NCBI GenBank assembly: GCA_963920705.1
Contig: OY987233.1
Span: 9,268,959-9,332,958 of the forward strand
Length of the DNA: 64,000 nt
DNA from: Odiellus spinosus
Taxonomy: Eukaryota > Arthropoda > Arachnida > Opiliones > Phalangiidae
Direction of reading: 5' to 3'
In this document: piece after piece, positions 1 through 12,300 of the stretch
How positions within the stretch are numbered: position 1 is the first letter of the stretch
Layout: every line of letters starts with the position of its first letter
Made by a program: the position numbers and the translations under genes
The notes under the pieces: generated by a model
The model's input: only the letters and a program-made list of their open reading frames with translations
What the model was told of the DNA's origin: nothing
Databases searched by the model: none

Positions 1-224
1 ATCGATTAAAGGATTACAAACTCTTATTTGTCACCAATCGTAAGTTCCTGTGACACTTAATAAGATACAAACATTATCGGTTAAGTAACGACGGTCGAAT
101 CATTAAACGCAGTATCGATGGTTACTTTCAATAAGTTCATGTTTCACACTTTTCTCCCCTCCCCCTTTACAGCTACGCTACGGAAAAAGCTGCGTTCTTT
201 AATAACATCTTTTTTTATCAGTCA

Positions 225-320
225 CTAGCTAGCGTCGTTTAAATGAGCTTGAACGTGTCGTTGAAAATCCACGAGAATGGCGAAAGATTTTCCACATTCG
301 TTACACATAAAATTTTTATC
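225..320 (-). CDS. shn: shn terminal exon with last finger and stop
   Basis: A 96-bp exon after acceptor TTTTTAG. It encodes one last C2H2 finger ([17 protein letters not shown]) and stops with TAG at 225-227, 12 residues after the first zinc-binding histidine. The phase fits the exon at 1682-1786. The 3' untranslated region would run from 224 toward 1; no certain polyadenylation signal is seen there. Confidence 0.82.
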   Translation of the reverse strand, partial: DKNFMCNECGKSFAILVDFQRHVQAHLNDAS

Positions 321-3300
321 CTAAAAAGTTAGGAGCTTTAGTTGACTAACAAAAGGGGATCAATTTATGTAAGTACATCTTTGAGATAACCAGGCCTGTG
401 TGAGTAGCGAATTTTGGGTCGAGTACAAGTAATTGAAAATTTTCTTATCAAGTATCTAAATTCCTGTCGAGTACTTGAGTAATTTGATTTGGGGAAAAAA
501 GGGATCGAGCACCAATCGAGTAGCGAAAATCATAATGGGTAGTGCGAAAGATTAAATTTAATGTTAAAAAAGTTTAAATTAAAAATAAATTACTACTAGT
601 AAGTAATATAATGTTAGTTCCATTCCTCAGTTCTTTGCCCCAAATTGACTGTTGTTTTAGGGCTTTCTATTTAAAACGTTTAAGGTTTTTAATCCTACAG
701 AATACCAAATTGGGATAGGAAGCTTTCTAGAGCATCCTACTCAAGTTTTTTTTTTAGTATATATTTTTTGCACTATTACTGGTAATAGTACTCCTATAAT
801 ATGCGATTTCATACCTCCAGCTGCCTTGAATACCAGTAAATCTACCCCACCTATCCTCAAACCTTTGGGCATGATTACAACAAATAAAAAATTTCCCCCA
901 AAAAATAATTATTTTATTTCAATTTCCCTCTGAGAATGGTTCGGTTCATTTTCCACCCCTCACTCTTATAGTTTCTCTCTGGTTTTCTCTCTCAGTCTAG
1001 GTCGCTGGGGGAGGTGTGAAATGGAAGTACTAGGGGTGGTATAGGACTGAGGGAGGTTTATTTTTTCTCGGTATTTCGCTAGTACTATGTCTAAATTAGC
1101 GCTGGTATATCGCTTCCCTTTCGAATTTGCCGTGCCATTGTTTTTTTTTTTGTGTTTTTATAATTAATAAGCTAATAATCTTTCCCATTAACTTTTTACT
1201 CGAGTACGCGAGTGACATTTAAGCCTTGTCTCGAGTACCTTTCGAGTGACATTTAAGCCTTGTCTCGAGTACCTTTCGAGTGACATTTAAGCCTTGTCTC
1301 GAGTACCTTTTATGTAATAGAAATTTGGTGTGTCGAGTATCGAGGCGAGTACTCGACTCGATACTGGACGAGTAATTTTCGAGTATCGAGTACTCGCACA
1401 GGCCTAGAGATAATGTTCCCATCAAAAATTAAGAACCCAAGAAAATTTCCAACAATCATGACTGCGATGAAACGACACTTATCTAGTCGTCCAAATATTT
1501 CTTATATTAACCCTTTCCCTGAAGAAAACATATTGTGGGTCACCCAAAAACTTTTTTTCTTAGAACACCACCTAATCCTAATGCGTTCTTAATTTTCAAA
1601 ACTCTCTATAGATTACTAGCCAGACATAAAACCACCGTATTCAGATATGTAAAACAAAAGTCTTTATTTTATCACACATACCTGTTGATGAGTAGCAAGG
1701 TGAGTGTCTAACATGACAGAAGACGTGAATCCAGCGTCACAAGTGTCACAGACAAAAGGCCTCAACTGAGCGTGTGTCAGCAAATGCTGAAAGAAATATT
1801 CAAATATTATCATTGGAAAAAATATAGTAAAACATCGTAATAACAAAATTTAGAGGAGAAAGAACCCATTTGCTTCTATACTATTTCATTATAGTTTATG
1901 GCTTTGTAGACCACACAGCGAAAGACGACGTATTTGAGTCACTGGTTATAACAAAAGAGTAATTTTTCAGTTTCCTTAAAACCTGAGTTTGAGCAGTTTC
2001 CTGGCAAGGTTTCCGATAACGATGGTTTTGAACTAATTAGGAAGTTTGAGAAAAACGCATTTCAATCCCAACCTAAACTAACTATGGGATTTTAGGATGG
2101 GAATTTCAGATTTTCAAACATATGTTTTAAAACTTCCGCTGATCGAAGATTTTTTTTTGTATTTTTTCTGAGCTCCCCATGTTCTAAATAGTCCATAATC
2201 ATCGATATTTAGTAGGGGGTCAGTTAACAGACATTGCCCCAATTTTCTTTTAATTCCTAGGCCTTGACTTTGCAGACGACAAAGCGGACAATGATGTATT
2301 TGGGTCAAGGTCACTGGTTATAACGAAAAACATAACTTTTTCTTTATAACCAGAGTTCCACAGCTAGGCCTACAAATTATTATCCGCTTAAAAAATGATC
2401 ACAGGTTAAAACGAAAAAAAGTCAAATACACCATTTAACCATTACTTGGGGCGCTATAGCGGCATAGGGCGAACTTTCGCTTTGTGAAAATGGCAGGAAA
2501 AAAGCCTTCATGGGGCAATACGCGGGGTACTAGACTACGCGCGCCTCACCGAGCGAACTTTTTTTTTCTTTTCGTCACTAGTAAGCGTTTCGAGCGCCAG
2601 CATGTGCACAGTGGAAGAGCAAAATGGTATATTACGTTATAAACAAAGTTCTTTCGTTAAAGCTAGCCCTATATCTAACTGGATATAACAAAATAGGAGT
2701 CAAAATGTTTATAAGCCATGATATTTCGTTTGAACGAGATTTTACTACATTTAAATTGGTTTTTTTTTATCTGAACGAAAATATAAACTTACCTGCTGTA
2801 AAGTAATTTGAGTAGGAAACTGTTTGCGACAAATATCGCAGGAAAAACTATCAGCTATAATTCCATTAGTGATGGTCCTGTCACAGTCTAGCCACTGAGG
2901 AACGTTATCCTTGATAGATTGAGTTTCTAGCGAGGCAGTCGTACCCGAATGGTGAGTCGTAGCGGTGGATATTTGAGACGACCATTGGTTCCCTGTAGGT
3001 TGCTGATTCTGCTGTTGTTTGTGGTCGCAATATAGATGAACTTGCAAGAATTTGGCACTTTTAAAAACCCGACTGCACAGGTGACAAGTGCAAGAACGAT
3101 GAAGTAACGGAACGTTAGATTCCACAGTGACATTCAGTTTTGGCTGCGTGTATTCTTCCATCATTGGCTGAGCGGAAGAAGCGCAGTTAACAATCTCGGG
3201 GATAAAATGAGTGGAAGGCGCAATGGTAGAGCGTGAAGGAGATTTACGTTCAACATTATTTTCTTCCGGTTCTCGCTTTACTAGATGATTAGTGGCCGAC

Positions 3301-6300
3301 GTGATGGTGGCTGGCGGAATTAGCTTGTTGTTAGACTGGGGGCGGGGATAATGAGGAACGCCCCCGCCACTATTCAAAGCGCCAATCGTACCAGTAGCTT
3401 GAATTGGGGATGAAATGATTGACGATCTCCTCATTGGCACGACTGTTAAAGTTTCTTCAATGGGGATTGGTGATAATGAATATTGTACTGGAGCTGGCAT
3501 TTTTACACTGAAAAACACATTATCAGGTGTAAGAGCTTGTTGTAGGAATGGTAATTGGACAGTTGTGCAGTGAACTAGCCTAAATCAAAGTAGCTAGCTT
3601 TATTGGCCAGTGAACTTTCCCTCCAAAATTAACCCTCCCCTAAACCCAAAGGGGTGAAAGACTTACGTTTGAGCCTCTCTAACCGCTTCATTCTCTTTCA
3701 CGGTTTGGTGAACGTTATTATGATGAGGTTGGGTTTGAGGAGGAGCTTGTCCATCGGAGGTATGCCACCTCATGCGTCTAGGATCTTGCTGATACAAACG
3801 ATGAGCCATCAATTGCAAGCTCTCCAAAGAATTCTCGCAATCAGTAGTATCAATCTCGTTTAAATTGACACCCGATCTTTCCATTTCGGCGTACATACCG
3901 AACGGAAGTTTACCCAAACATTCCAGTTTCATAATGTGCATTTTCGATCTTAGATGTTTGGCTAAATGGCCGTGTATTCGAAAGGCTATTTTGCAATCTC
4001 CACACTTGAAAGGTCTCGGATTGTCCGTTGTTGGAGTTCCGAAAGTCATATTCATATTAACTTTGTTATAATGACTAACGGATCTCTTGTGTTTTTGCAA
4101 GTGACCTTTCGTACGGAAAGAGACTGCGCAACTTTCACAACGGAAGGGTCTTTCGAAATAATGAATATTAACGTGCAGTCGTAACTGACTCGGTTTTGAG
4201 AATGTCTTATTACAAATGCTACACGAACATTTTCCCTCGGATTCGATTCGAACGTGATTAGAGGTAGAAATAGAAGAACCGCTCGGTACAGTTGCAGATA
4301 AACGGAATTCTATTTGCGAAGAAGAATTTGAAGCCCTACTTCTTCGATCAGTCGCGTTACACGGTTCTAGTCTTTCTTTAACCCCGTAACTATCAGGCAT
4401 CCCACTAGAATTTCCCGAACTCCCGCATACCTCGTCAATATGATTACACTGACTGTCATTATCCAAAGAATTTTGCGATACCGGAGATAATGGATGTTGA
4501 TAATCATCCGCTTCAGAGCTATACGAAGCTTCTAACATGTCCACAGAACCATCCGCCTCCAAAGGAACCATTTCTTCTCCGTCAGAAGCTCCAGGGAAAT
4601 AATTTCCCGAAGATAAACGATTTGAGCCCATTCCCGAGGAATAAATGTAATCGGACATACCGCAGTTATTCCTATCGGGAGACATCATTAAATCGCTTCC
4701 GGGAGAAGTTAAAACATCGTACGCAGCTTTATTGTCATTCATAGCACAAGTAATTGAAGAATTTTCCATAGTCCCCGTCGGAGCGACACAGCTAGATTTC
4801 CACAAATGTGGGGTTAAGGATAAAGGCAAATGAACCAAATTTTCTCTCGGTTCTTTGGTAATTCTCAAGTCCATCGGCTGTTCACCGTTAATAGTAAGCC
4901 AACTCTTTGGCAAACTTGATTCCGTTGTTTTAACAGTATCATCTTCCTCCTGAATGTTCATTCTAGAACTTTCAGCTTGTAAGTTTCTGTTATTATAAAA
5001 CATTGAAAAACAACTTAGATTCAACGCAAGATGGTTCTTAATTGGACGTAAGAAGGTTTCTTAATTGGACGTAAGAAGGTTTCTTAATTGGACGTAAGAA
5101 GGTTTCTTAATTGGACGTAAGAAGGTTTCTTAATTGGACGTAAGAAGGTTTCTTAATTGGACGTAAGAAGGTTTCTTAATTGGACGTAAGAAGGTTTCTT
5201 AATTGGACGTAAGAAGGTTTCTTAATTGGACGTAAGAAGGTTTCTTAATTGGACGTAAGAAGGTTTCTTAATTGGACGTAAGAAGGTTTCTTAATTGGAC
5301 GTAAGGTTTCTTAATTGGACGTAAGGTTTCTTAATTGGACGTAAGAAGGTTTCTTAATTGGACGTAAGAAGGTTTCTTAATTGGACGTAAGAAGGTTTCT
5401 TAATTGGACGTAAGAAGGTTTCTTAATTGGACGTAAGAAGGTTTCTTAATTGGAAGTAAAAAGGTTTAATTGGATGTAAGAAGGTTTCTTAAGTCAAAAG
5501 TAAGAAGGTTCCTTAAATCAAAAGTAAGAATTGCTTCTTAAATCAAAAGTAAGAAGGTTTCTTAAATCAAAAGTAAGAAGGTTTCTTAAATCAAAATTAA
5601 GAAGGTTTCTTAAATCAAAATTAAGAAGGTTTCTTAAATCAAAAGTAAGAAGGTTTCTTAAATCAAAAGTAAGAAGGTTTCTTAAAGGAGTCCTTCACTG
5701 CCTTGGCGGCTCCCTCATGTCTACTGCTTCCCCCCTCAGTTTTTAGCGACCCTCCCTTCTATACTACTTAATAGATATATACTACTGGGGCGCCAAAGAC
5801 ATGCAGTGGGCAATTTTTGGAAGACCGACTTTTGAAAAAACAGGGGGGGGGGGGGGGGGACGCCACGGCCGTGAAGGACTCCTTTAAATCCAAAGTAAGG
5901 TTTCTTAAATCAAAAGTAAGAAGGTTTCTTAAATCAAAAGTAAGAAGGTTTCTTAAATCAAAAGTAAGAAGGTTTCTTAAATCAAAAGTAAGAAGGTTTC
6001 TTAAATCAAAAGTAAGGTTTCTTAAGTCAAAAGTAAGAAGGTTTCTTAAGTCAAAAGTAAGGTTTCTTAAGTCAAAAGTAAGGTTTCTTAAGTCAAAAGT
6101 AAGGTTTCTTAAGTCAAAAGTAAGAAGGATTCTTAAGTCAAAAGTAAGAAGGTTTCTTAAGTCAAAAGTAAGAAGGATTCTTAAGTCAAAAGTAAGAAGG
6201 ATTCTTAAGTCAAAAGTAAGAAGGTTTCTTAAGTCAAAAGTAGGAGGGTTTCTTATTTCAAAAGTAGGAAAGTTTCTTATTTCAAAAGTAGGAAAGTTTC

Positions 6301-9300
6301 TTATTTCAAAAGTAGGAAAGTTTCTTAATTCAAAAGTAGGAAAGTTTCTTAATTCAAAAGTAGGAAAGTTTCTTAATTCAAAAGTAGGAAAGTTTCTTAA
6401 TTCAAAAGTAGGAAAGTTTCTTAATTCAAAAGTAGGAAAGTTTCTTAATTCAAAAGTAGGAAAGTTTCTTATTTCAAAAGTAGGAAGGTTTCTTAAGTCA
6501 AAAGTAGGAAGGTTTCTTAAGTCAAAAGTAGGAAGGTTTCTTAAGTCAAAAGTAGGAAGGTTTCTTAAGTCAAAAGTAGGAAGGTTTCTTAAGTCAAAAG
6601 TAGGAAGGTTTCTTAAGTCAAAAGTAGGAAGGTTTCTTAAGTCAAAAGTAGGAAGGTTTCTTAAGTCAAAAGTAGGAAGGTTTCTTAAGTCAAAATTCAG
6701 AGACCTTAAGTAAACGCAAGGTTTTTATAACTGTTAATTTAAGTGATTTTTAGAAGATTAGCTTAAATTGAGGCTAATGAGACAAAAATTAATCAAACCT
6801 GTCAAAAACGTTGGAAGAGGAAGGATTATGGCTGCGAGCTTCACCAATAGCTGACATGGAATATCGTCTAGAAGTCATTGTTTCCAACTGATCTTCCATG
6901 ACCACTGGTAAAGAACTGGCGAAACTAATGACTCTGGTTTGAAGATGTTCTCCACTGACCAATTGCTCTCTATTTAATTGTTCACCTGCAGAACGAGCCG
7001 GTGGCATATTAACCGAATAAGAGCGTCTGCGCGATTTGGGAGACAATTCAGGCACAGTTGTCCAATGAACTCTGGGAATTCCAGCGTAATTATCCAATCC
7101 AGTATCTTCAATAATTTCACTTCCAGATAACACGCAACCAGTAACTGATGATAATGATTCCATAGAACCAACACTTCCTTCTACAAGATAAAATTCCAAA
7201 ATTAGAGGTGTGCGACTATTCGATGGCGCGGAATAGACAACTCGATGACACCGAATCGACAACTCAATTGAACTCAATCTCTCACAAGTGGAATCTCACA
7301 CTTTGGAAATTATTTAGCCATCCACACGTAATAATTATTCTACCTGATTTATGTATCTGGGAAACAGGCGATGACATAACCCAATCAGTGGTACTATTAT
7401 TAATTCTGTTGATGCCACACGAAGATAAGTTTAAAAGACTTCGAGCAGCTTCCCTTTCAGGATCCCAAGCGGAATCACCCTCCAAAGGCAAGGATAAAAG
7501 GTCTGATAAATTTGTTGCAGGTAATTCCTCACTCTGCGTGTAAATTACAGTCGATGACGTAACTGGCACGATGGGCTCTGCGTCTTCAAACTGTTCAGAC
7601 TCTGCGGTTATGCCATCTAAGTCCTTCTCGGATGAACACATTTCTTCATCATCGCTGGGATAAATAAAAAGGTGCGTTAATGTCTTAACTAAAATTAATA
7701 TTACATTATCAAGTACCGATGATCCTGACTGTCTTCATCCTCCTCATCATAGTCACTTTCTTCTTCGTCTTCGTCTAAATCTTCATCATCATCTTCGTCA
7801 TCAGCGTCAGAAAACTGAAATAAGAAAGTTAAACCTTGAGTTAAAAGCTCAAGAGAGAAGGTATGGAACATCACTACTCTAGAGTTTAAGTATCAATCAT
7901 TCAATTGGTCCTACTTGTTTGGAGAGAGCAGATTCGTCTATTTGCGAGTCATCAATGGTAGTAGGCACAGGTATGATTCCTAGTTCCAAACACTTTTTAT
8001 GATGAGCTTTAGATTTCATATGTTTTGTAAGATTCCCTTTGGTTTTAAAGGCGAAAGCACAATGACTGCATTTGTAGGGCCGTAAATCAGTGTGAGTACG
8101 AATATGCTTCTTGAGCATACTCGGTTTCTTGCACCGGATACCGCATTCTTCACAAACGTATTTACCACGGCCTCTGCCTCTTATGTACGTATAATCCTCA
8201 TTTGATCGAAATCCCCCTTGAAAGATGCGAACTCTCTTGGGAGATTTAGAAACTGTCGTTGATGGATCCCCCGATGACTGCGATACCAAAGCTTCTCCAG
8301 ACTCTGAGCTATACTTCCTGCTTACAGATACTGTTTCATCATCAACCTTTTAAAGTAATAAGTCAAAAATATTTTTTTACATATTTTCACAACCAAAATA
8401 CAAATGTAGTATGTATCTCTTCCATCAGGTCTTAAGCCAAATGCACACAGACCTATGTTAACACGATTCACGCTTATGCGCCCTTGAGGCAAGCGTGAAA
8501 ATAGGCATATGTGCATCCGAACTTAAGTTTTATCTTTCCAAAACACCCGTTCGCGCGATCAAGAATCGCCTTATGTCTGATGAATCTTGGTGTCGAATTG
8601 GCCAGAAACGACATCACTATTTATCAAAGTGGGAGTACTAATACGCTCGTTCCTCGGCAACCCTGATGATCCCCTCAGTCCTAACTTTTTACAGTTTGAC
8701 CAAAGTTTTGGAAGTGGAACGCGTTGGCCGACAAGAAGACCATCAAAAAAATTTTGGCAAAAATACATTTCGCAATCGCAAATGCATACCTGAGTTAAAT
8801 CAACGTTTTCCACGGAGTTATCAAAACTTTTCTTCTTTTCTTGAACAATCCCTTGCAAACACTCTGAACCAACACTCTTTCCTTCCACAGTGGGCTCACT
8901 TTCCATGCCTACCTGACCACCACCGGTCTCCGTAGAAAGAACACGTTCTCCCGTTTCCTTATCCTGCAAAAAATTTATAACGTAAATTAACAAACTAGTG
9001 CTAGTAATGGAATTATTATATAAGGTTAAATATAAAGATATTATGGGAAGCGTTTTATAAAATTAAAACCTAAAGCACCAAAAGCAGCGTTCATTTTTTT
9101 TTTAGAAATTTTTGCAAGAGCGGGTGATACAGCGGACAAACGGCATAAGGTTGGTTATAAAATTAGTTTAGTTCACGATGGAGAAACACAGATGAGTCAC
9201 AAAATGAGCTCTATGAAGTAAACAAACACATTGATGAGATTTTTGGGCGCGATTTATTAGATTCATGAGTAATTAGGTTAGAAAGGAGTCTGTAGGTTTG

Positions 9301-12300
9301 TCCCATTGTTACGATGCTTGGGATCTAGGAGAATGGGTTGCCTCCACCGAAAACCATCACCAAAACACAAAGCGCCATTCAATTTTTTTCCCCCACAAAT
9401 GTAACTATAGGTTGCGGATTAATAGCGTTTCTAAGCAAAAGCATTCTAAAGTAGTTTTTTTTAACTCCCGGTGGAGAAGATCTCTCATGCACACGTATAT
9501 CCGCTCAATCGTCTTTCAACGCAAGGCAACGAAACAGTCTGACAAAAATCTATCGTACATGACACGATATCCGCGCTAGTTAACTTACCGATGACGAATC
9601 GGTTTGTTTTCCTATTTCAATAGTCGCCGATGGCGAAAGTTCAATAGATTCGGATGGCAAAGACTTTGATCCGTCTACCTCGTGCTTACGAAATTGCCAG
9701 TAGCTAGAATGTGTCACCACCAATGTGTTTGATACGACGGACGAAGAATAAACGATGGACGCACTACGCTGCCCCTTCTTTGTATCGTAAAGAGATATCT
9801 CTTGCCCCGGAGTCAGCCCAAATAACGATTCCTTGTGTGGATAAATTTGCCAATTGGAATACATAGAGAGTTTCGGCTGATTTTTCTGACAGACGTACAT
9901 GGGCTGCAAACGATATATACAACAGTAGAAAGACCTCGTAGAGCACTTGAGTCTTAATGTGGTATAAGCTTGTCCGTTTATAAATTGTTGAAGGCATTTT
10001 TTCTTTGGTCTCGGAGTTTCGGGGCTGATAATGGTGGATCCGATCAGTGTTACGGCTTTCTTTGACAGAGGCAGAGACGTGGGTCTGGATGCCATTTGTT
10101 GCGTCTTGGCAAACAGAAACTTCTTGGGACTCTTTTCCTCGGCAATGACTGGGGTGTTATCTTCGGGTAAGGGGCTGCACGGGCTTAATATAACTGTAGG
10201 GACAATCATCTTACCCGCCGCTGTTGTTGTTTGAGCAATTGTCGAATCATTTTTGACTAGCTTAGCATCATTTGGATTGTCAGATTTTGCATCAATAAGA
10301 ATTTTTTCAGAGCTTTCATCAGAAGGCGAAGTTTGATTGAGAGCCTGATTAAGGCAAAGAGGACGGTTAGTGTTTCGCGCGAAAGTCGCTTGACATTCGT
10401 TATTAGTAGCTTCGGTAGTCTCGGTGTTTGTCATAGCCGCTTGAGGACTTACTATAACGGACCCTGGAACGCTCAAATTTTTCGTTGTATTAAATGACGA
10501 GGAGGTTGAGGTTATAGTCTGACTATTAGTGTATTGAACCACGGTTCCGCCAGAGTTCAGAACCGGTTTAGAAATGGTCACCACCACCGACACGCTAGTG
10601 GTGGTCTGTTGAGCGTTGCTCAGAAGGGTCAGTGGCGCGTTCGTGCTACTAGAAGGGAACCCAGTCTCGACAAAAGTTGAAGAGGGGGGAACGCGGGTAC
10701 TGTTCCTTCCGTGTTTAAGAACTCCGGGATAACTGAAGACGATATCCGAAGGTGTAAATGAAAATACGGGCTCGGAAGTCTTCCGTTTTTTCGAAGGTGA
10801 TAAACTTCTACTAATATTTCCACTCAAGAGTTGCTTTTTCAATATTTGGCCGGACCCAAATTCCACTCCGGTATACGTGGGCAAGGAACGAGGAAAGCTG
10901 AACGACGAAGACCGTTTATTAACGGGTCCCGTGGTGGAAGAAGGAATTTCCAAGAAATTCGGACTGGGGGACTTGCCAGTTCCGCCTTTACAATAATGGG
11001 TCTTGTGAGCTTCCAAATTTTCTTTGCTGCGAAATCCTATATTACATAGGAGACAGTTATAAACGGCGCTGGAATCATTTTGAAAACTCGAAAGACGAAT
11101 TCCATTCAACCCGTTTAAGAGTCCCCTACTGTTTTGACTATCTTCGTCCGAAGGTATTGGAGATTTACGCAGCGCGGAATCCCGTGATTTCAAGAGAAGA
11201 TCTTTTATGATGCTTCCTTCCGGATTTTCGGGATGCTTCTCTCCTGCCATCAAGTTTTCGGACGATTTGCTAAGAGCTACGCCGATGCTTTTGTTATCAT
11301 TTATACTCGAAAGAGTTTGAAGATGTCGATCAACGTTTCTCATCCTCGCGTATCTGGAATCCAATGACATTTTCCGACCGTTGGGCGAAGTTTCGTACGG
11401 ATAAGCGACTTCGTCCACTTTACCCAAGAGAGCCGAATGTAGTTTAGATTTAAATTTAGGAGATGGCGGGCTTTTGTACTTAACCGTGACTTCTTCACTG
11501 AATCTCCTAAATTTTCCGCTTTTTAATTTCCTCGAATCTTCGTCGCTGTTGGCGTCCGCGGCCAAACTAGATTGCCTCATGTATCTCTTGATCCAAAGTG
11601 GGTCTTGGGTTTCCACAATCGCCGCGTTTTCAGATATGATTTTGCTAATGTGCTGCTCTATGACTTCGGGCCGAGTTAACTTCGAAGTTCTCGAAATGCT
11701 GTAACCGGACATGGTTTGTATCGAACTCGAATGGGACACGGCCACGCTGGTACTCAAGTTGGGGCCAGCTTTTTCCGGGTCCCGAGGAAAGGACGATTGA
11801 CTGTGGATAACGTTGGCTATTGAAAACGAAGAACTGGGTAAACTGTGACACCGGGTACGCGGAACTTCCGTTTCAACACTGAGCGTGGAATTTTCCGTTT
11901 TTTGGGCAGTTTCTCGATCTATTGTCGAAGGAGTCATAGCGTTGGCGAACGCGTCAGGTTTAGGATCTAGTACTAGACCGGATAATACAGTTTCCACGTT
12001 AGAAGGTTTAACTCCGTAGATGGAGCTGAGCATGGTAAGACTACAGACTGAATTTGGAACCGGGATAGTAAGACGGGTGGAGTAAGACGACTCTGTAGAA
12101 GGTGACCTAGCGTTTTGAAGAGTTTCTCGTTGGGTCACGGGGAGGGTAGTGTTGATATCTTCTCTTTTCATGGCCTGCCAGGGAAGGGAAGACATTATGG
12201 GGCCACGTCCAACCAAACTTTTGCTTTCACTCGTCCGTCCACTCGAACACGCGATATTCATTTCACCAACATTTTCCGCCCGTACCGCGGGTTCTCCGTT

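Noticed and set aside
5817..6713. A 298-codon frame with an eight-residue period
   Set aside because: It is made only of the 24-bp minisatellite in a shn intron. The period is a multiple of three, so stops are absent by construction; there is no start context or domain.
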